A stretch of DNA of 40,745 nt from Patescibacteria group bacterium. GTDB lineage: Bacteria; Patescibacteriota; Gracilibacteria; UBA1369; 2-02-FULL-48-14. The position numbers were made by a program, and so were the translations under genes. Positions 18,718 to 26,584 of this stretch are shown piece by piece. Within the stretch, counting starts at the first letter, position 1; the number at the start of each line of letters is the position of its first letter. The DNA lies in NCBI GenBank assembly GCA_018816805.1, contig JAHIVE010000016.1, positions 1 through 40,745 on the forward strand, in the 5' to 3' direction. The notes under the pieces are model-generated. The model worked only from the letters and a program-made list of their open reading frames with translations, did no database searches and had not been told where the DNA came from.

Positions 18718-18736
18718 GTGTTTACGCACACTTTTT
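18716..18736 (+). terminator. Weak terminator after the 669-aa gene
   Basis: AAGTGT (18716-18721) pairs with ACACTT (18728-18733) around a 6-base loop, followed by T33-T36. The stem includes the last base of the TAA stop codon. The stem is short, so efficiency is uncertain. Confidence 0.5.
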
Positions 18737-18751
18737 AAAAATTAGCGCCAC

Positions 18752-19666
18752 ATGCTTTACGACATGATTTTCATTGGTGGAGGTGTTGCCGCTTTGGGCG
18801 GCAGTATTTACGCCAAACGCTACAATATGGAAACTTTAATCCTGACGGACACACTCGGAGGGACAATTACTCAAACTCACCTGGTTGAAAATTACCCGGG
18901 CTTCCCTTCTGTCACAGGCCAGGAACTTGCTGAGCACCTTATTGAACACGCAAAAGCTAACAATGTGGAAATTCGCCAAGGTTCACGCGTTAACCGCGTC
19001 ACAAAAGAAGGTGACACATTCAAAATTGAATACGGAAAGGAAATTTTAGAGTCCCGAACCGTAGTTTTAGCAACCGGCACAACTTACAGAAAACTCGGCG
19101 TTCCGGGAGAAGAAGAATTAAAAGGCCGCGGCGTTTCATACTGTGCAACCTGCGACGCGGGCTTTTTTAAAGGCAAAAACGTGATTATGGTTGGCGGTGG
19201 AGACAGCGCTGTGAAGGAATCCTTGATTTTGGCGGAACATGCTGCACATGTGACAATCGTTTACAGAAAGAGCGAATTTTCCAAAGCGGAACCAATCAAC
19301 CTTGCTAGAATGGAAGCCACGGAAAACATTTCAACTAAACTAAGTACAAACGTTACGGAAATCATTGGTGAGACAAAAGTCGAAAAAGTAAAATTCGACA
19401 CAGGTGAAGAAATGGCCGTTGATGGAGTGTTCATTGAAATCGGTCGAATACCCATAACAAGCATGTTTGACGAACTTAATCTTGAAAAAAATGAAAAAGG
19501 TGAAATAATAGTAAACCCAATGAGCGAAACTTCGGTTCCCGGCTGCTATAGCGCCGGTGACATCACCGACATGGAATGGAAACAAGCAATCGGTGGTGTC
19601 GCACAAGGAACAAAAGCTGCTTATATGGGATTTAGCTTCATATCAGCTCAAAAACTAAAATCATGA
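18752..19666 (+). CDS. trxB: Thioredoxin reductase (NAD(P)H-dependent flavoprotein)
   Basis: TrxB passes electrons from NADPH via FAD to a thioredoxin-type disulfide. The FAD site GGGVAALGGSIYA is near the N-terminus. The redox-active CATC (Cys131 and Cys134) sits in SYCATCDAGFF. The NADPH site is VGGGDSAVKE, and the C-terminal FAD motif is YSAGDITD. At 304 aa it is the usual low-molecular-weight length. Its stop codon overlaps the next gene's ATG (ATGA at 19663), so it is coupled to the AhpC-type peroxiredoxin. This suggests it recycles that peroxidase, directly or through a thioredoxin encoded elsewhere. Confidence 0.93.
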   Translation: MLYDMIFIGGGVAALGGSIYAKRYNMETLILTDTLGGTITQTHLVENYPGFPSVTGQELAEHLIEHAKANNVEIRQGSRVNRVTKEGDTFKIEYGKEILESRTVVLATGTTYRKLGVPGEEELKGRGVSYCATCDAGFFKGKNVIMVGGGDSAVKESLILAEHAAHVTIVYRKSEFSKAEPINLARMEATENISTKLSTNVTEIIGETKVEKVKFDTGEEMAVDGVFIEIGRIPITSMFDELNLEKNEKGEIIVNPMSETSVPGCYSAGDITDMEWKQAIGGVAQGTKAAYMGFSFISAQKLKS

Positions 19667-20184
19667 TTCTCCAAGTAGGAAAAGCAGCGCCACACTTCAC
19701 AGCAGAAGGTCTTTTTGGCGACGAAATCAAAAAAGTGTCTCTGGAAGATTACCGCGGCAAATGGGTTATTTTGGTATTTTACCCTCTGGATTTTACCTTT
19801 GTTTGCCCAACAGAAGTCACCGCCTTTGACATGGAATACGACAAATTTACGGAAATGAATACTGAAGTTTTAACAATTTCAGTCGACAGCGTGCACAGCC
19901 ACAGAGCATGGAAAAAAGAAATCGGAATTTTCAAACTTGGAATGCTTTCCGACATGACCAAAGATATCAGTCGCAATTATGGCGTCTTGGTTGAAGATAA
20001 AGGAATTTCACTCCGCGGAACTTTTGTGATTGACCCTGATGGCATTCTGAAAATAGCACTTGTTCATGACCTTAATGTTGGCAGAAACGTAGAAGAAATT
20101 ATTAGAGTTGTTCAAGCTTGCCAAACCGGCGAACTTTGCCCAATTGGATGGAAACCTGGACAAAAAACATTGGGGAAAGGATAA
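19663..20184 (+). CDS. ahpC: AhpC-type 2-Cys peroxiredoxin
   Basis: This enzyme reduces hydrogen peroxide and organic hydroperoxides. The peroxidatic Cys48 lies in FTFVCPTEVTAF. The resolving Cys159 is in GELCPIGWKPG, the AhpC-type C-terminal motif, so this is a typical 2-Cys enzyme. An extra Cys153 lies six residues earlier. At 173 aa it is slightly shorter than E. coli AhpC (187). It overlaps trxB by 4 bp and is followed within 35 bp by the DHH phosphoesterase gene, with a hairpin in between. AhpF is absent; TrxB probably takes its place. Confidence 0.93.
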   Translation: MILQVGKAAPHFTAEGLFGDEIKKVSLEDYRGKWVILVFYPLDFTFVCPTEVTAFDMEYDKFTEMNTEVLTISVDSVHSHRAWKKEIGIFKLGMLSDMTKDISRNYGVLVEDKGISLRGTFVIDPDGILKIALVHDLNVGRNVEEIIRVVQACQTGELCPIGWKPGQKTLGKG

Positions 20185-20193
20185 ATTTGTGAG

Positions 20194-20217
20194 AGAATGC
20201 TTCCTAAAAAGCATTCT
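20194..20217 (+). repeat. Hairpin abutting the start codon of the DHH phosphoesterase gene
   Basis: AGAATGCTT (20194-20202) and AAGCATTCT (20209-20217) form a perfect 9-bp stem with a 6-base loop. It ends one base before the ATG at 20219. There is no T-run, so termination is unlikely. It may regulate translation or act as a processing site between ahpC and the next gene. Confidence 0.6.
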
Positions 20218-20218
20218 T

Positions 20219-21199
20219 ATGAACCAAATTCCAGTTCCATTTGAAGAAATTGATCAAGCAAAGGAGCGAATTTATAAAGCGCAAAACATCCTAATAATCT
20301 CACACCAAAGCCCCGACCCAGACACAATCGGCGCAAATTTGGCATTGAGAATGCAATTGGAAGCAATTGGAAAAAATGTAGTTTCAGCATGCGCAGACCA
20401 AATCCCGGAAAACTGCGACTTTTTAGAGAAATCACAAAGTTTTGTAACGGATTTTAACAGCACAGATTTTGACCTAATCATTACTGTAGATATTAGCAGC
20501 CACGAATTGCTAAAATTTCACATTACAAAACCGGAACTTCTTGATAGAACAAAAACATTTATCATAAACATAGACCATCACCCAACCAACAATAACTTTG
20601 GAAACATTAATATTGTCATGCCTTCAGCACCGGCTGCATGCTTTATATTATACCTGTTTTTTAGCTACTACGGTTGGTCAATCACCCCACAAATAGCAAC
20701 TGCGCTACTGCATGGACTCTATTTTGATACAGGTTCATTTATGCACTCAAACACATCCTCAGCAAGCTTAAGAGTCGCAGGAAGACTCATAGCTCTTGGC
20801 GCATCCCATAAAACAATAGTCAGAAGACAATTTCATACAAATACAATTCCACAACTTCGCGTTTGGGGTCATGCACTTAGCCGTGCAAGTTTCAACAGCA
20901 AAAACGCAATTGTAACTGCAATAACAAAACAAGATTTCCAACGTGAAAACGCAAATCCAGACGACTTATCCGGTTTAATTAATTACATAAATTGCGTCCC
21001 TGAAGCCAGCTTCTGCATGCTTTTAGCAGAAGATATGAAAGGCAATATTAAAGGCTCCATGCGCACTCTTAAAGAAAACATAGACCTGTCGCAAATAGCA
21101 TCCCTATTTGGAGGCGGCGGCCACAAAAAAGCAGCAGGTTTCAAAGTTCCGGGCGAACTAAAAAGCAAAATTGCTTGGGAAATTATAGAACCTCACTAA
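20219..21199 (+). CDS. nrnA: DHH-family phosphoesterase, NrnA-like (nanoRNase / pAp phosphatase)
   Basis: NrnA-type enzymes degrade 2-5-nt RNAs and may hydrolyse pAp. Motif I is SHQSPDPDTIGA (metal ligands His/Asp/Asp). Motif II is TVDIS, the DHH signature is IDHHPTN, and motif IV is GLYFDTGSF. The DHHA1 domain ends with the glycine-rich GGGGHKKAAGF. I chose the ATG at 20219 (MNQIPVPFEEID, 326 aa). A longer in-frame reading would begin inside ahpC and add residues unlike the family. Its 3' end overlaps the sod gene on the other strand by 17 bp. Confidence 0.9.
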   Translation: MNQIPVPFEEIDQAKERIYKAQNILIISHQSPDPDTIGANLALRMQLEAIGKNVVSACADQIPENCDFLEKSQSFVTDFNSTDFDLIITVDISSHELLKFHITKPELLDRTKTFIINIDHHPTNNNFGNINIVMPSAPAACFILYLFFSYYGWSITPQIATALLHGLYFDTGSFMHSNTSSASLRVAGRLIALGASHKTIVRRQFHTNTIPQLRVWGHALSRASFNSKNAIVTAITKQDFQRENANPDDLSGLINYINCVPEASFCMLLAEDMKGNIKGSMRTLKENIDLSQIASLFGGGGHKKAAGFKVPGELKSKIAWEIIEPH

Positions 21200-21767
21200 A
21201 AAGTTTATTGGCATTATCCCAATTAATATTCTTCCTAAAAGCGGTTAAGTAATCTGCTTTTTTTGTGCCATAGTCAATCATGAACGCATGCTCCCAACAG
21301 TCCAATGCCATAATTGGCACCTGAAATGCAGGCAAACCAACGTGATGCTCAAACAGAATGTAATGGTGCAAACTTTTATCTTTCAAATTCCAAGTTAGCA
21401 GCACCCAACCCGGTGTTGAAGACGCACTCGCCTTCAAATCCTCATCCCACTTCTCAAAAGACCCAAAAGACGCCACAATCTGTGCCCTAAGCTCTTCAGA
21501 AGGCTCACCGTAAGCACCCAAAGATTCAAAATAAAGTTCATGCAAATAGGCTCCATTAAAAGCAACAGATTCACGTCGTTTAAGTTCGCTAAATTCCCCA
21601 TAAGAATAATTTGTGGCACCTCTGTCCGCCATTCTGAGCTTTTCCTCAATCTCATTCAACTTTTTCACATATCCTTCATAAAGGCCAAAATGCGCCTTAA
21701 GTTGATCATCTGAAATACCCTCCAAAACACCAAGTAGTGCTGAATAATCTTTTGCTGTATGATTCAT
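21183..21767 (-). CDS. sodA: Iron/manganese superoxide dismutase
   Basis: The enzyme converts superoxide to oxygen and peroxide. The four metal ligands of the Fe/Mn family are visible: His26 (LKAHFGLYEGY), a His in AYLHELYFESLG, and Asp and His in the signature DCWEHAFMIDYG. The C-terminal segment KADYLTAFRKNINW is also characteristic. At 194 aa it has the usual length. Sequence alone does not decide iron versus manganese. Its placement against ahpC/trxB makes an oxygen-defence cluster: superoxide to peroxide to water. It is convergent with nrnA and overlaps it by 17 bp. Confidence 0.92.
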   Translation of the reverse strand: MNHTAKDYSALLGVLEGISDDQLKAHFGLYEGYVKKLNEIEEKLRMADRGATNYSYGEFSELKRRESVAFNGAYLHELYFESLGAYGEPSEELRAQIVASFGSFEKWDEDLKASASSTPGWVLLTWNLKDKSLHHYILFEHHVGLPAFQVPIMALDCWEHAFMIDYGTKKADYLTAFRKNINWDNANKLFSEVL

Positions 21768-21791
21768 AATATAGTTTTAATGGACAAAAAA

Positions 21792-21821
21792 ATAATAGCA
21801 TCTTGTAACTATTCTGCCCAA
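21792..21821 (-). promoter_or_regulatory. Putative sod promoter
   Basis: On the minus strand TTGGGC (21816-21821) and TATTAT (21792-21797) are separated by 18 bases. The predicted leader before the sod ATG at 21767 is about 17 nt. The -35 match is weak. Confidence 0.4.
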
Positions 21822-21853
21822 CTCAACGTTTTAAACAGCGAACAAACATCTTC

Positions 21854-22233
21854 ATGCCCAACACTTTTTCAATAGCAGAAGCGCAAAAAAGCCTTGTTTT
21901 TGTTAAACCCGTAATGGAAGACATTCAAAAAACAACAAGAGAACTCAAAATTTTAAAGGAGAATATGGACAAAGTGGAAAACCTGGAAATAATTCTAAAA
22001 AAACTTGAAAAATTGAACACTGCCTGAAAGATTTATCTTCCGTTGGCTGTATTTGTAGAGATATTGGAACCTGCACCGTTGATTTCCCAATCAAAGTGGA
22101 AGGTGAAATTGTCTTCCTCTGCTGGAAACTTGGTGAAGACAATATTGACCATTTCCACCCCGTAAACAATCACTGCCTTGAACGCGTTTCTTTCATCGCG
22201 AAAACAAGTCAGTCATCATCTCCTGCGTTTTAA
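21854..22233 (+). pseudogene. DUF2203-family gene disrupted by a frameshift
   Basis: The first part (ATG at 21854 to TGA at 22025-22027) encodes the family's N-terminal helix (MPNTFSIAEAQKSLVFV) and a coiled coil. The second part reads in the -1 frame, from about 22009 to a TAA at 22231-22233. It carries the DUF2203 core: CRDIGTCTVDFPIKVEGE and VFLCWKLGEDNIDHFH. A single missing base between 22009 and 22025, most simply in the A-run at 22008-22012, would restore one frame of about 126 aa. Family recognition is from the VDFP, LCW-LGE and H-containing segments. DUF2203 function is unknown. Its end overlaps the SpeE-like gene on the other strand by 41 bp. A sequencing or assembly error is an alternative. 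Confidence 0.72.
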
Positions 22234-23656
22234 GTTCCACTAAGGCGGATTTATCATCAGTAAAAATTTTCTCGCCTTCTTTTTGCGAATAAATATGCCC
22301 GTTCCCCTCTAAATAATCCTTGTATTTTTGCAAATCCACTTGAACCTCACTAATACTAAAATCTCCACCTTTATTCACAACAATGATCGAATTTTCACTT
22401 GTAGGAATCTCGGCACGTAAAACTTTTGAGAAAACACCGCACAAAGTATTCGTTAAAATATTTAAAAAATCACTCTCATGAGAAATTGCATTCATTGCTA
22501 AAACTCCACCTTCATTCAAATGCTCATCAACAAGCTGAAAAAATTCCTGTGTCGCCAAATGAGACGGGACAAACGTAACATTGTAAGCGTCCATTATAAT
22601 AAGGTCGAATTTTTCGCTTGTCGTATTCAAAAAACTACGCGCATCCGCGTGAACAATTTCAACATTCGCGCTGTCCAAATGGAAATACTCTTTTGCAATG
22701 AATGTAACCGCTGGATCTAATTCAACCCCGGTAATTGAAATTTCCGGGTAATACGCATTAAAAATCCTCGTAAAAGAACCGCCCGCATGACCCAAAATCA
22801 GAATTTTTTTTGTATTTTCCGCCATTTCCGGCAACACACTATAATAAGAATAGTATTCCTTCACCAAGGGCCCGGCAGGCTCATAAACTGACTGCATTCC
22901 AAACTGATTATTCAAATAAAATTCACGCCTTCCACTTTCCCGCTCTTTAACAAAAATATGATTATAAGGTGAATCAACCTCGACAATAATTGCACTGTCC
23001 GCAAAAACTGGCGGTACAAACCAAAAAAGAACCACGGAAGCCGCAGCAAGAATATAAACCCACCATAATCTCAATCCCACAGCGGCAACAAAAAAAAGTA
23101 AAACCCCAAGTAAAATAAATGTTTTAGTTGTCCCCAAAAACGGAATAAAAACAAAAGCCGGCAAAAAAGTTCCCAAAATACTTCCAATAGTTGAAACGGA
23201 AGAAACCCGACCGGCAACTCCCCCAATATCTTTAATTTTCAAAGCAAGCATCTTAACAGTGTACGGAATAATCATCCCCAAAAGCACCATGGGCACAATT
23301 AGCAAAAGCAAAACGGAAATAAACGAACCCCATTGAACCAAACCAACAAGCGTCGGGAAAATGGACAAAACGGATGACACAACCAATTTTGAATAAAAAG
23401 GTAAAAATAAAATCCAAATTGCAGCAAACAAAATCAGTAAAAAATATGCCTGCGGCACAGGATTTTTATCAGCCAATCTCCCCCCCCAAAAATATCCAAT
23501 TGAAAGTGCCAACATAATTAGCCCAATCAAATTAGTCCAAACAAAAAGCGTATTCCCAAAATACGGCGACAAAAGTCTTGAAGCGCTCATTTCAACAGCC
23601 ATAACCGCAAGACCGGATATAAAAGCACAAAAATAAAAATAATAGCGTGATTTCAT
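22193..23656 (-). CDS. Membrane-fused spermidine-synthase-like protein
   Basis: Residues about 1-235 hold around seven hydrophobic segments, starting with FYFCAFISGLAVMAVEMSASR, the signature of the membrane-fused SpeE-like family. The C-terminal half is a Rossmann-like aminopropyltransferase/methyltransferase fold with ILILGHAGGSFTR (nucleoside binding), GVELDPAV, VHADARSFL and LIIMDAYN. In true spermidine synthases the last motif is usually DSTDP-like; here DAYNVTF replaces it, so the substrate may not be putrescine. I chose the ATG at 23656 (487 aa). A longer reading would start 5 bp from the divergent pepA gene and leave no promoter space. No speD or speA gene is nearby. Confidence 0.82.
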   Translation of the reverse strand: MKSRYYFYFCAFISGLAVMAVEMSASRLLSPYFGNTLFVWTNLIGLIMLALSIGYFWGGRLADKNPVPQAYFLLILFAAIWILFLPFYSKLVVSSVLSIFPTLVGLVQWGSFISVLLLLIVPMVLLGMIIPYTVKMLALKIKDIGGVAGRVSSVSTIGSILGTFLPAFVFIPFLGTTKTFILLGVLLFFVAAVGLRLWWVYILAAASVVLFWFVPPVFADSAIIVEVDSPYNHIFVKERESGRREFYLNNQFGMQSVYEPAGPLVKEYYSYYSVLPEMAENTKKILILGHAGGSFTRIFNAYYPEISITGVELDPAVTFIAKEYFHLDSANVEIVHADARSFLNTTSEKFDLIIMDAYNVTFVPSHLATQEFFQLVDEHLNEGGVLAMNAISHESDFLNILTNTLCGVFSKVLRAEIPTSENSIIVVNKGGDFSISEVQVDLQKYKDYLEGNGHIYSQKEGEKIFTDDKSALVELKTQEMMTDLFSR

Positions 23657-23730
23657 GCAAAAAATTTTACACGAAAAATTTGCAATAAGAAATAATCCGT
23701 TTATTGTAAATTCAGAAATTATCAATACAC

Positions 23731-25191
23731 ATGAAACTTTTTTTATCCAAAACTCTCCCCAAAACCGACCTTCTCTTTATTGGTCTATTTGAAAAAGAAA
23801 AACTGCCATCCAAAACCACAAATTTACTTGGAAAAGAAGCTGCAAAACTTATTGAAAAAAGGCTTAAAGACAAAGATTTTGAAGGTGAAAACGGCGACTT
23901 TTTGACACTCTATCCGGACACTGGCTCTGCAAAAAAAATAGTTCTTTTTGGTCTTGGAAAAAAAGAAAAAATAGGAATTCAAGCAATGGAAAAAACAGCA
24001 GCAAAATGTGCAGCAATTGCAAAAAAAGCAAAAGCAAAACGTGTCACCGCATTACTTGAAGATGAAGACATAAAAGATTTCTTTAGCGGTTTCATCCTGG
24101 GAGAATATGAATTTTCTCGTTACAAATCAAAAAATAAAAAGGAAACACCAATTGAATCACTTACTTTGGTTTGTAATTTAAACAAAACCACAAAAGAATC
24201 CCTTCAGGACGCACAAGTTTTCATGGAATCATCACGCTTTATTCGTGACCTTGTTAACACTCCTGCAGCAGATTTGAACACTCTTGACCTTGCATCAAAA
24301 GCAAAAGAACTTGCAAAAAAATACAGACTTAAAATCCAAGAATTCGACGAAAAAAAACTTGCAAGTTTAAACTGCGGCGGAATTTTGGGTGTTGGCAAAG
24401 GCGCCGACCATCCACCTCGCATGGTTGTAATTGAATATAAACACCGCTCAAAATCAAAAACACCAAATATTGCATTTGTTGGCAAAGGCATAACTTTTGA
24501 TACCGGTGGTCTAAACTTAAAACCAACCGGCTACATTGAAACCATGAAACAAGACATGGCGGGAGCCGCAACTGTTTTGGGCACTTTGGATGCAATCGCC
24601 AGAGCAAAACTTTCTGGTCATTTTGCATTCGTTATTGCACTCGCAGAAAATGCAATCTCACACAAATCCATTCATCCGGGTGACGTTTTAAAAGCATTCA
24701 ACGGGAAAACCATTGAAGTTACAAACACAGACGCTGAAGGCAGACTGGTGCTTGCAGACGCTCTTAGCTACGCAGAATCAAAATTGAAACCAAAAGTTAT
24801 TTTGGATATTGCAACATTGACCGGAGCCGTATCCGTTGCACTTGGCTTCAACATTACCGCTGTATTGGGAAATGACAAAAAACTCATTAATGAGGCAAAA
24901 GAAGCAGCAAAAGAAGCAAATGAAAGAGTATGGGAACTCCCACTTGACGAAGATTTTATTGAAGCAACAAAAGGCGATATTACAGATGTAAAAAATTCCA
25001 CAGACGGCGTACGTGCAGGCACTTCAATGGGTGCAGCTTTCCTTGCAAACTTTATTGACAAAGTTAAATGGACACACTTTGATATTGGCGGAACAGCATG
25101 GGCGGAAAAACCTGAAAGTCGAACAAAATACGGAGCAACTTCAGTTATGCTGCGTACATTCTATGAAATAGCAAAACGTCATTCGTCCTAA
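23731..25191 (+). CDS. pepA: Leucyl aminopeptidase (M17 family)
   Basis: This two-metal cytosolic exopeptidase removes N-terminal residues from peptides. The M17 signature NTDAEGRLVLADAL is intact and supplies metal and catalytic residues. The upstream KGITFDTGGLNLKP and METMKQDMAGAATVLG-type segments (ETMKQDMAGAA here) are also present. The N-terminal domain (about 1-165) is the variable M17 domain. At 486 aa it is full length. It is transcribed divergently from the SpeE-like gene, with 74 bp between the chosen starts. A GC-rich hairpin-forming stretch follows its stop codon. Confidence 0.95.
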   Translation: MKLFLSKTLPKTDLLFIGLFEKEKLPSKTTNLLGKEAAKLIEKRLKDKDFEGENGDFLTLYPDTGSAKKIVLFGLGKKEKIGIQAMEKTAAKCAAIAKKAKAKRVTALLEDEDIKDFFSGFILGEYEFSRYKSKNKKETPIESLTLVCNLNKTTKESLQDAQVFMESSRFIRDLVNTPAADLNTLDLASKAKELAKKYRLKIQEFDEKKLASLNCGGILGVGKGADHPPRMVVIEYKHRSKSKTPNIAFVGKGITFDTGGLNLKPTGYIETMKQDMAGAATVLGTLDAIARAKLSGHFAFVIALAENAISHKSIHPGDVLKAFNGKTIEVTNTDAEGRLVLADALSYAESKLKPKVILDIATLTGAVSVALGFNITAVLGNDKKLINEAKEAAKEANERVWELPLDEDFIEATKGDITDVKNSTDGVRAGTSMGAAFLANFIDKVKWTHFDIGGTAWAEKPESRTKYGATSVMLRTFYEIAKRHSS

Positions 25192-25199
25192 CACACCCA

Positions 25200-25266
25200 C
25201 AGCAAAGCAAAGGGTGGCCGAGGCCCACCCAGAAAGCCGAGGCTAACGCGACCGAAGGGAGCAACC
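25200..25266. repeat. GC-rich hairpin islet after pepA
   Basis: In an AT-rich neighbourhood this stretch is GC-rich. It contains GGGTGG/CCACCC arms and two direct copies of GCCGAGGC (near 25217 and 25234). It lies between the convergent ends of pepA and the small membrane ORF. It lacks T-runs. It may be a folded 3' end or a REP-like remnant. Confidence 0.45.
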
Positions 25267-25268
25267 AT

Positions 25269-25376
25269 CTATAGGACACTTCCCCAGATTAAGTATGCCA
25301 AAGCATACCCAATAGTCCAACAACCTAGAATAATTCCCAGGAGTACAAGCGCAAATTTTAAAGCATTTTTAGACAT
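25269..25376 (-). CDS. Small putative membrane peptide (35 aa)
   Basis: Minus-strand reading from the ATG at 25376 to TAG at 25269 gives 35 residues. It has a short basic start (MSKNALK) and one continuous hydrophobic segment (FALVLLGIILGC... to AYLIW). It begins 11 bases after the stop of the AI-2E-type gene, in the same direction. Its ATG sits in a 9-bp hairpin that also includes that stop codon. This suggests coupled expression. No family is recognised. Confidence 0.45.
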   Translation of the reverse strand: MSKNALKFALVLLGIILGCWTIGYALAYLIWGSVL

Positions 25377-25393
25377 AACTTGAAAAGTTATGT
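25373..25393 (-). repeat. Hairpin spanning a stop codon and the next start codon
   Basis: ACATAACTT (25373-25381), a 3-base loop, and AAGTTATGT (25385-25393) form a perfect 9-bp stem. The stem contains the stop codon of the AI-2E-type gene (25388-25390) and the ATG of the 35-aa ORF (25374-25376). Ribosomes finishing the first gene would open it, a classical coupling arrangement. Confidence 0.55.
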
Positions 25394-26557
25394 TGATAAA
25401 ACCTCACTATACTCGAGCTTATAAATATGAAAAATTGTAAGCACCAAACTCAAAATGATCGGTCCAAAAACCAAGCCCTTCAAGCCAAATACAAACAATC
25501 CTCCCAAAACCGCCAAAAAAGTAGTCAACGGATGCATGCTTGAGCTTGAACCAATCAAATAAGGTCTTACAAAATTATCAATATTTGAAATTACTGTAAA
25601 TCCCCAAACAATCAAGAAAATCCCCCATCCAACCTCGCCAGAAAGCAAAACTGCAAGCGCGGCCGGCGCCCAAATTATTGATGAACCAATATAAGGAATT
25701 AAAGCCGCAAAAGACATTATGGTTGCATAAAAAATGGCATGGTCAATACCCGCAATCGCAAATCCAATTCCCCCCATAATTCCCTGTAAAATTGCAGTAC
25801 CGAATGCTCCAATAGCAATTCCATAAGTTGTTTCTTTGAGCTTTTTCTCAATCTCCTCCTCATGCCTTAGCGGAAGTGGACTTAAAATTTTCAAATAATT
25901 GCGAATCCTATCTCCATCTTTGAAAAAGAAAAACACTGTCAGAATAAGAATAAAAATATTCACAACAGTATTGCCAATACTTTTCACCAAAGAAGCACTT
26001 GAATTAACAATAAATGAACTTACATTCTGCCCAATATCTTGAACAATTGCGTAAATATCAAACTGCAACTGTCCAAAAATTTCCTTAAAACGCATATTCT
26101 CAAAAAATTTATCCAGTGGTTCTCCAATTACAGGTATCGTATTTAACTGGTTAAAATCTACACTTTTAAAATCAAGTTGCATCAATTTAGCATCCAAAAC
26201 CTGATAAGTAACAAATGCTTCTTGTGCAATAAACACAACAAACAAAGTCAAAGGCCCTAAAACCACTAAAATAACAAAAAGCGTAGTTAAAAACGCAGAA
26301 ATCCCTTTATGCCCACGAAAAACCTTAACAAACCACTTGTTCACAGGATTAAAAAAAATAGCTATCAAAGCCGCATAAATCAAAACTGTAAAAAAGGGAG
26401 AAATCACCCAAAGCAACAAGAAAACGCTACCAGCGACAACCAAAAGCAAAAAATATCTTGAAAAATTCGGCAAAACCAAAAGACCATCCCCTGAAAGGGG
26501 TTTGTAATTCGGCTTTTTGGTCGAAGTTTTTTTTGAATTAGTTTTACTAACCACCAT
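25388..26557 (-). CDS. AI-2E/PerM-family membrane protein
   Basis: The 389-aa polytopic membrane protein belongs to the UPF0118 family (AI-2 exporter TqsA, PerM, sodium/proton-linked members). An N-terminal charged tail (KTNSKKTSTKKPNYK) precedes about seven to eight helices. Family marks are LIYAALIAIFFNPVNKWF near the N-terminus, a soluble loop (about 130-200), and the C-terminal conserved block GSSSSMHPLTTFLAVLGGL and GLKGLVFGPII. Substrate assignment within this family is unreliable, so autoinducer export should not be assumed. It is 27 bp downstream of the RmlD-like gene and probably shares its transcript. Confidence 0.88.
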   Translation of the reverse strand: MVVSKTNSKKTSTKKPNYKPLSGDGLLVLPNFSRYFLLLVVAGSVFLLLWVISPFFTVLIYAALIAIFFNPVNKWFVKVFRGHKGISAFLTTLFVILVVLGPLTLFVVFIAQEAFVTYQVLDAKLMQLDFKSVDFNQLNTIPVIGEPLDKFFENMRFKEIFGQLQFDIYAIVQDIGQNVSSFIVNSSASLVKSIGNTVVNIFILILTVFFFFKDGDRIRNYLKILSPLPLRHEEEIEKKLKETTYGIAIGAFGTAILQGIMGGIGFAIAGIDHAIFYATIMSFAALIPYIGSSIIWAPAALAVLLSGEVGWGIFLIVWGFTVISNIDNFVRPYLIGSSSSMHPLTTFLAVLGGLFVFGLKGLVFGPIILSLVLTIFHIYKLEYSEVLST

Positions 26558-26584
26558 GGCGCAGAAGTTACATAAAAAAGCCTA

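Noticed and set aside
21997..22004. Programmed -1 frameshift at the A-run plus C in the DUF2203 gene
   Set aside because: A shift there would hit a TGA at 22006-22008 straight away, so the productive frame cannot be reached from it.
21945..22169. Minus-strand 74-aa ORF opposite DUF2203
   Set aside because: It is the reverse-strand shadow of the DUF2203 coding sequence, which has recognisable family motifs.
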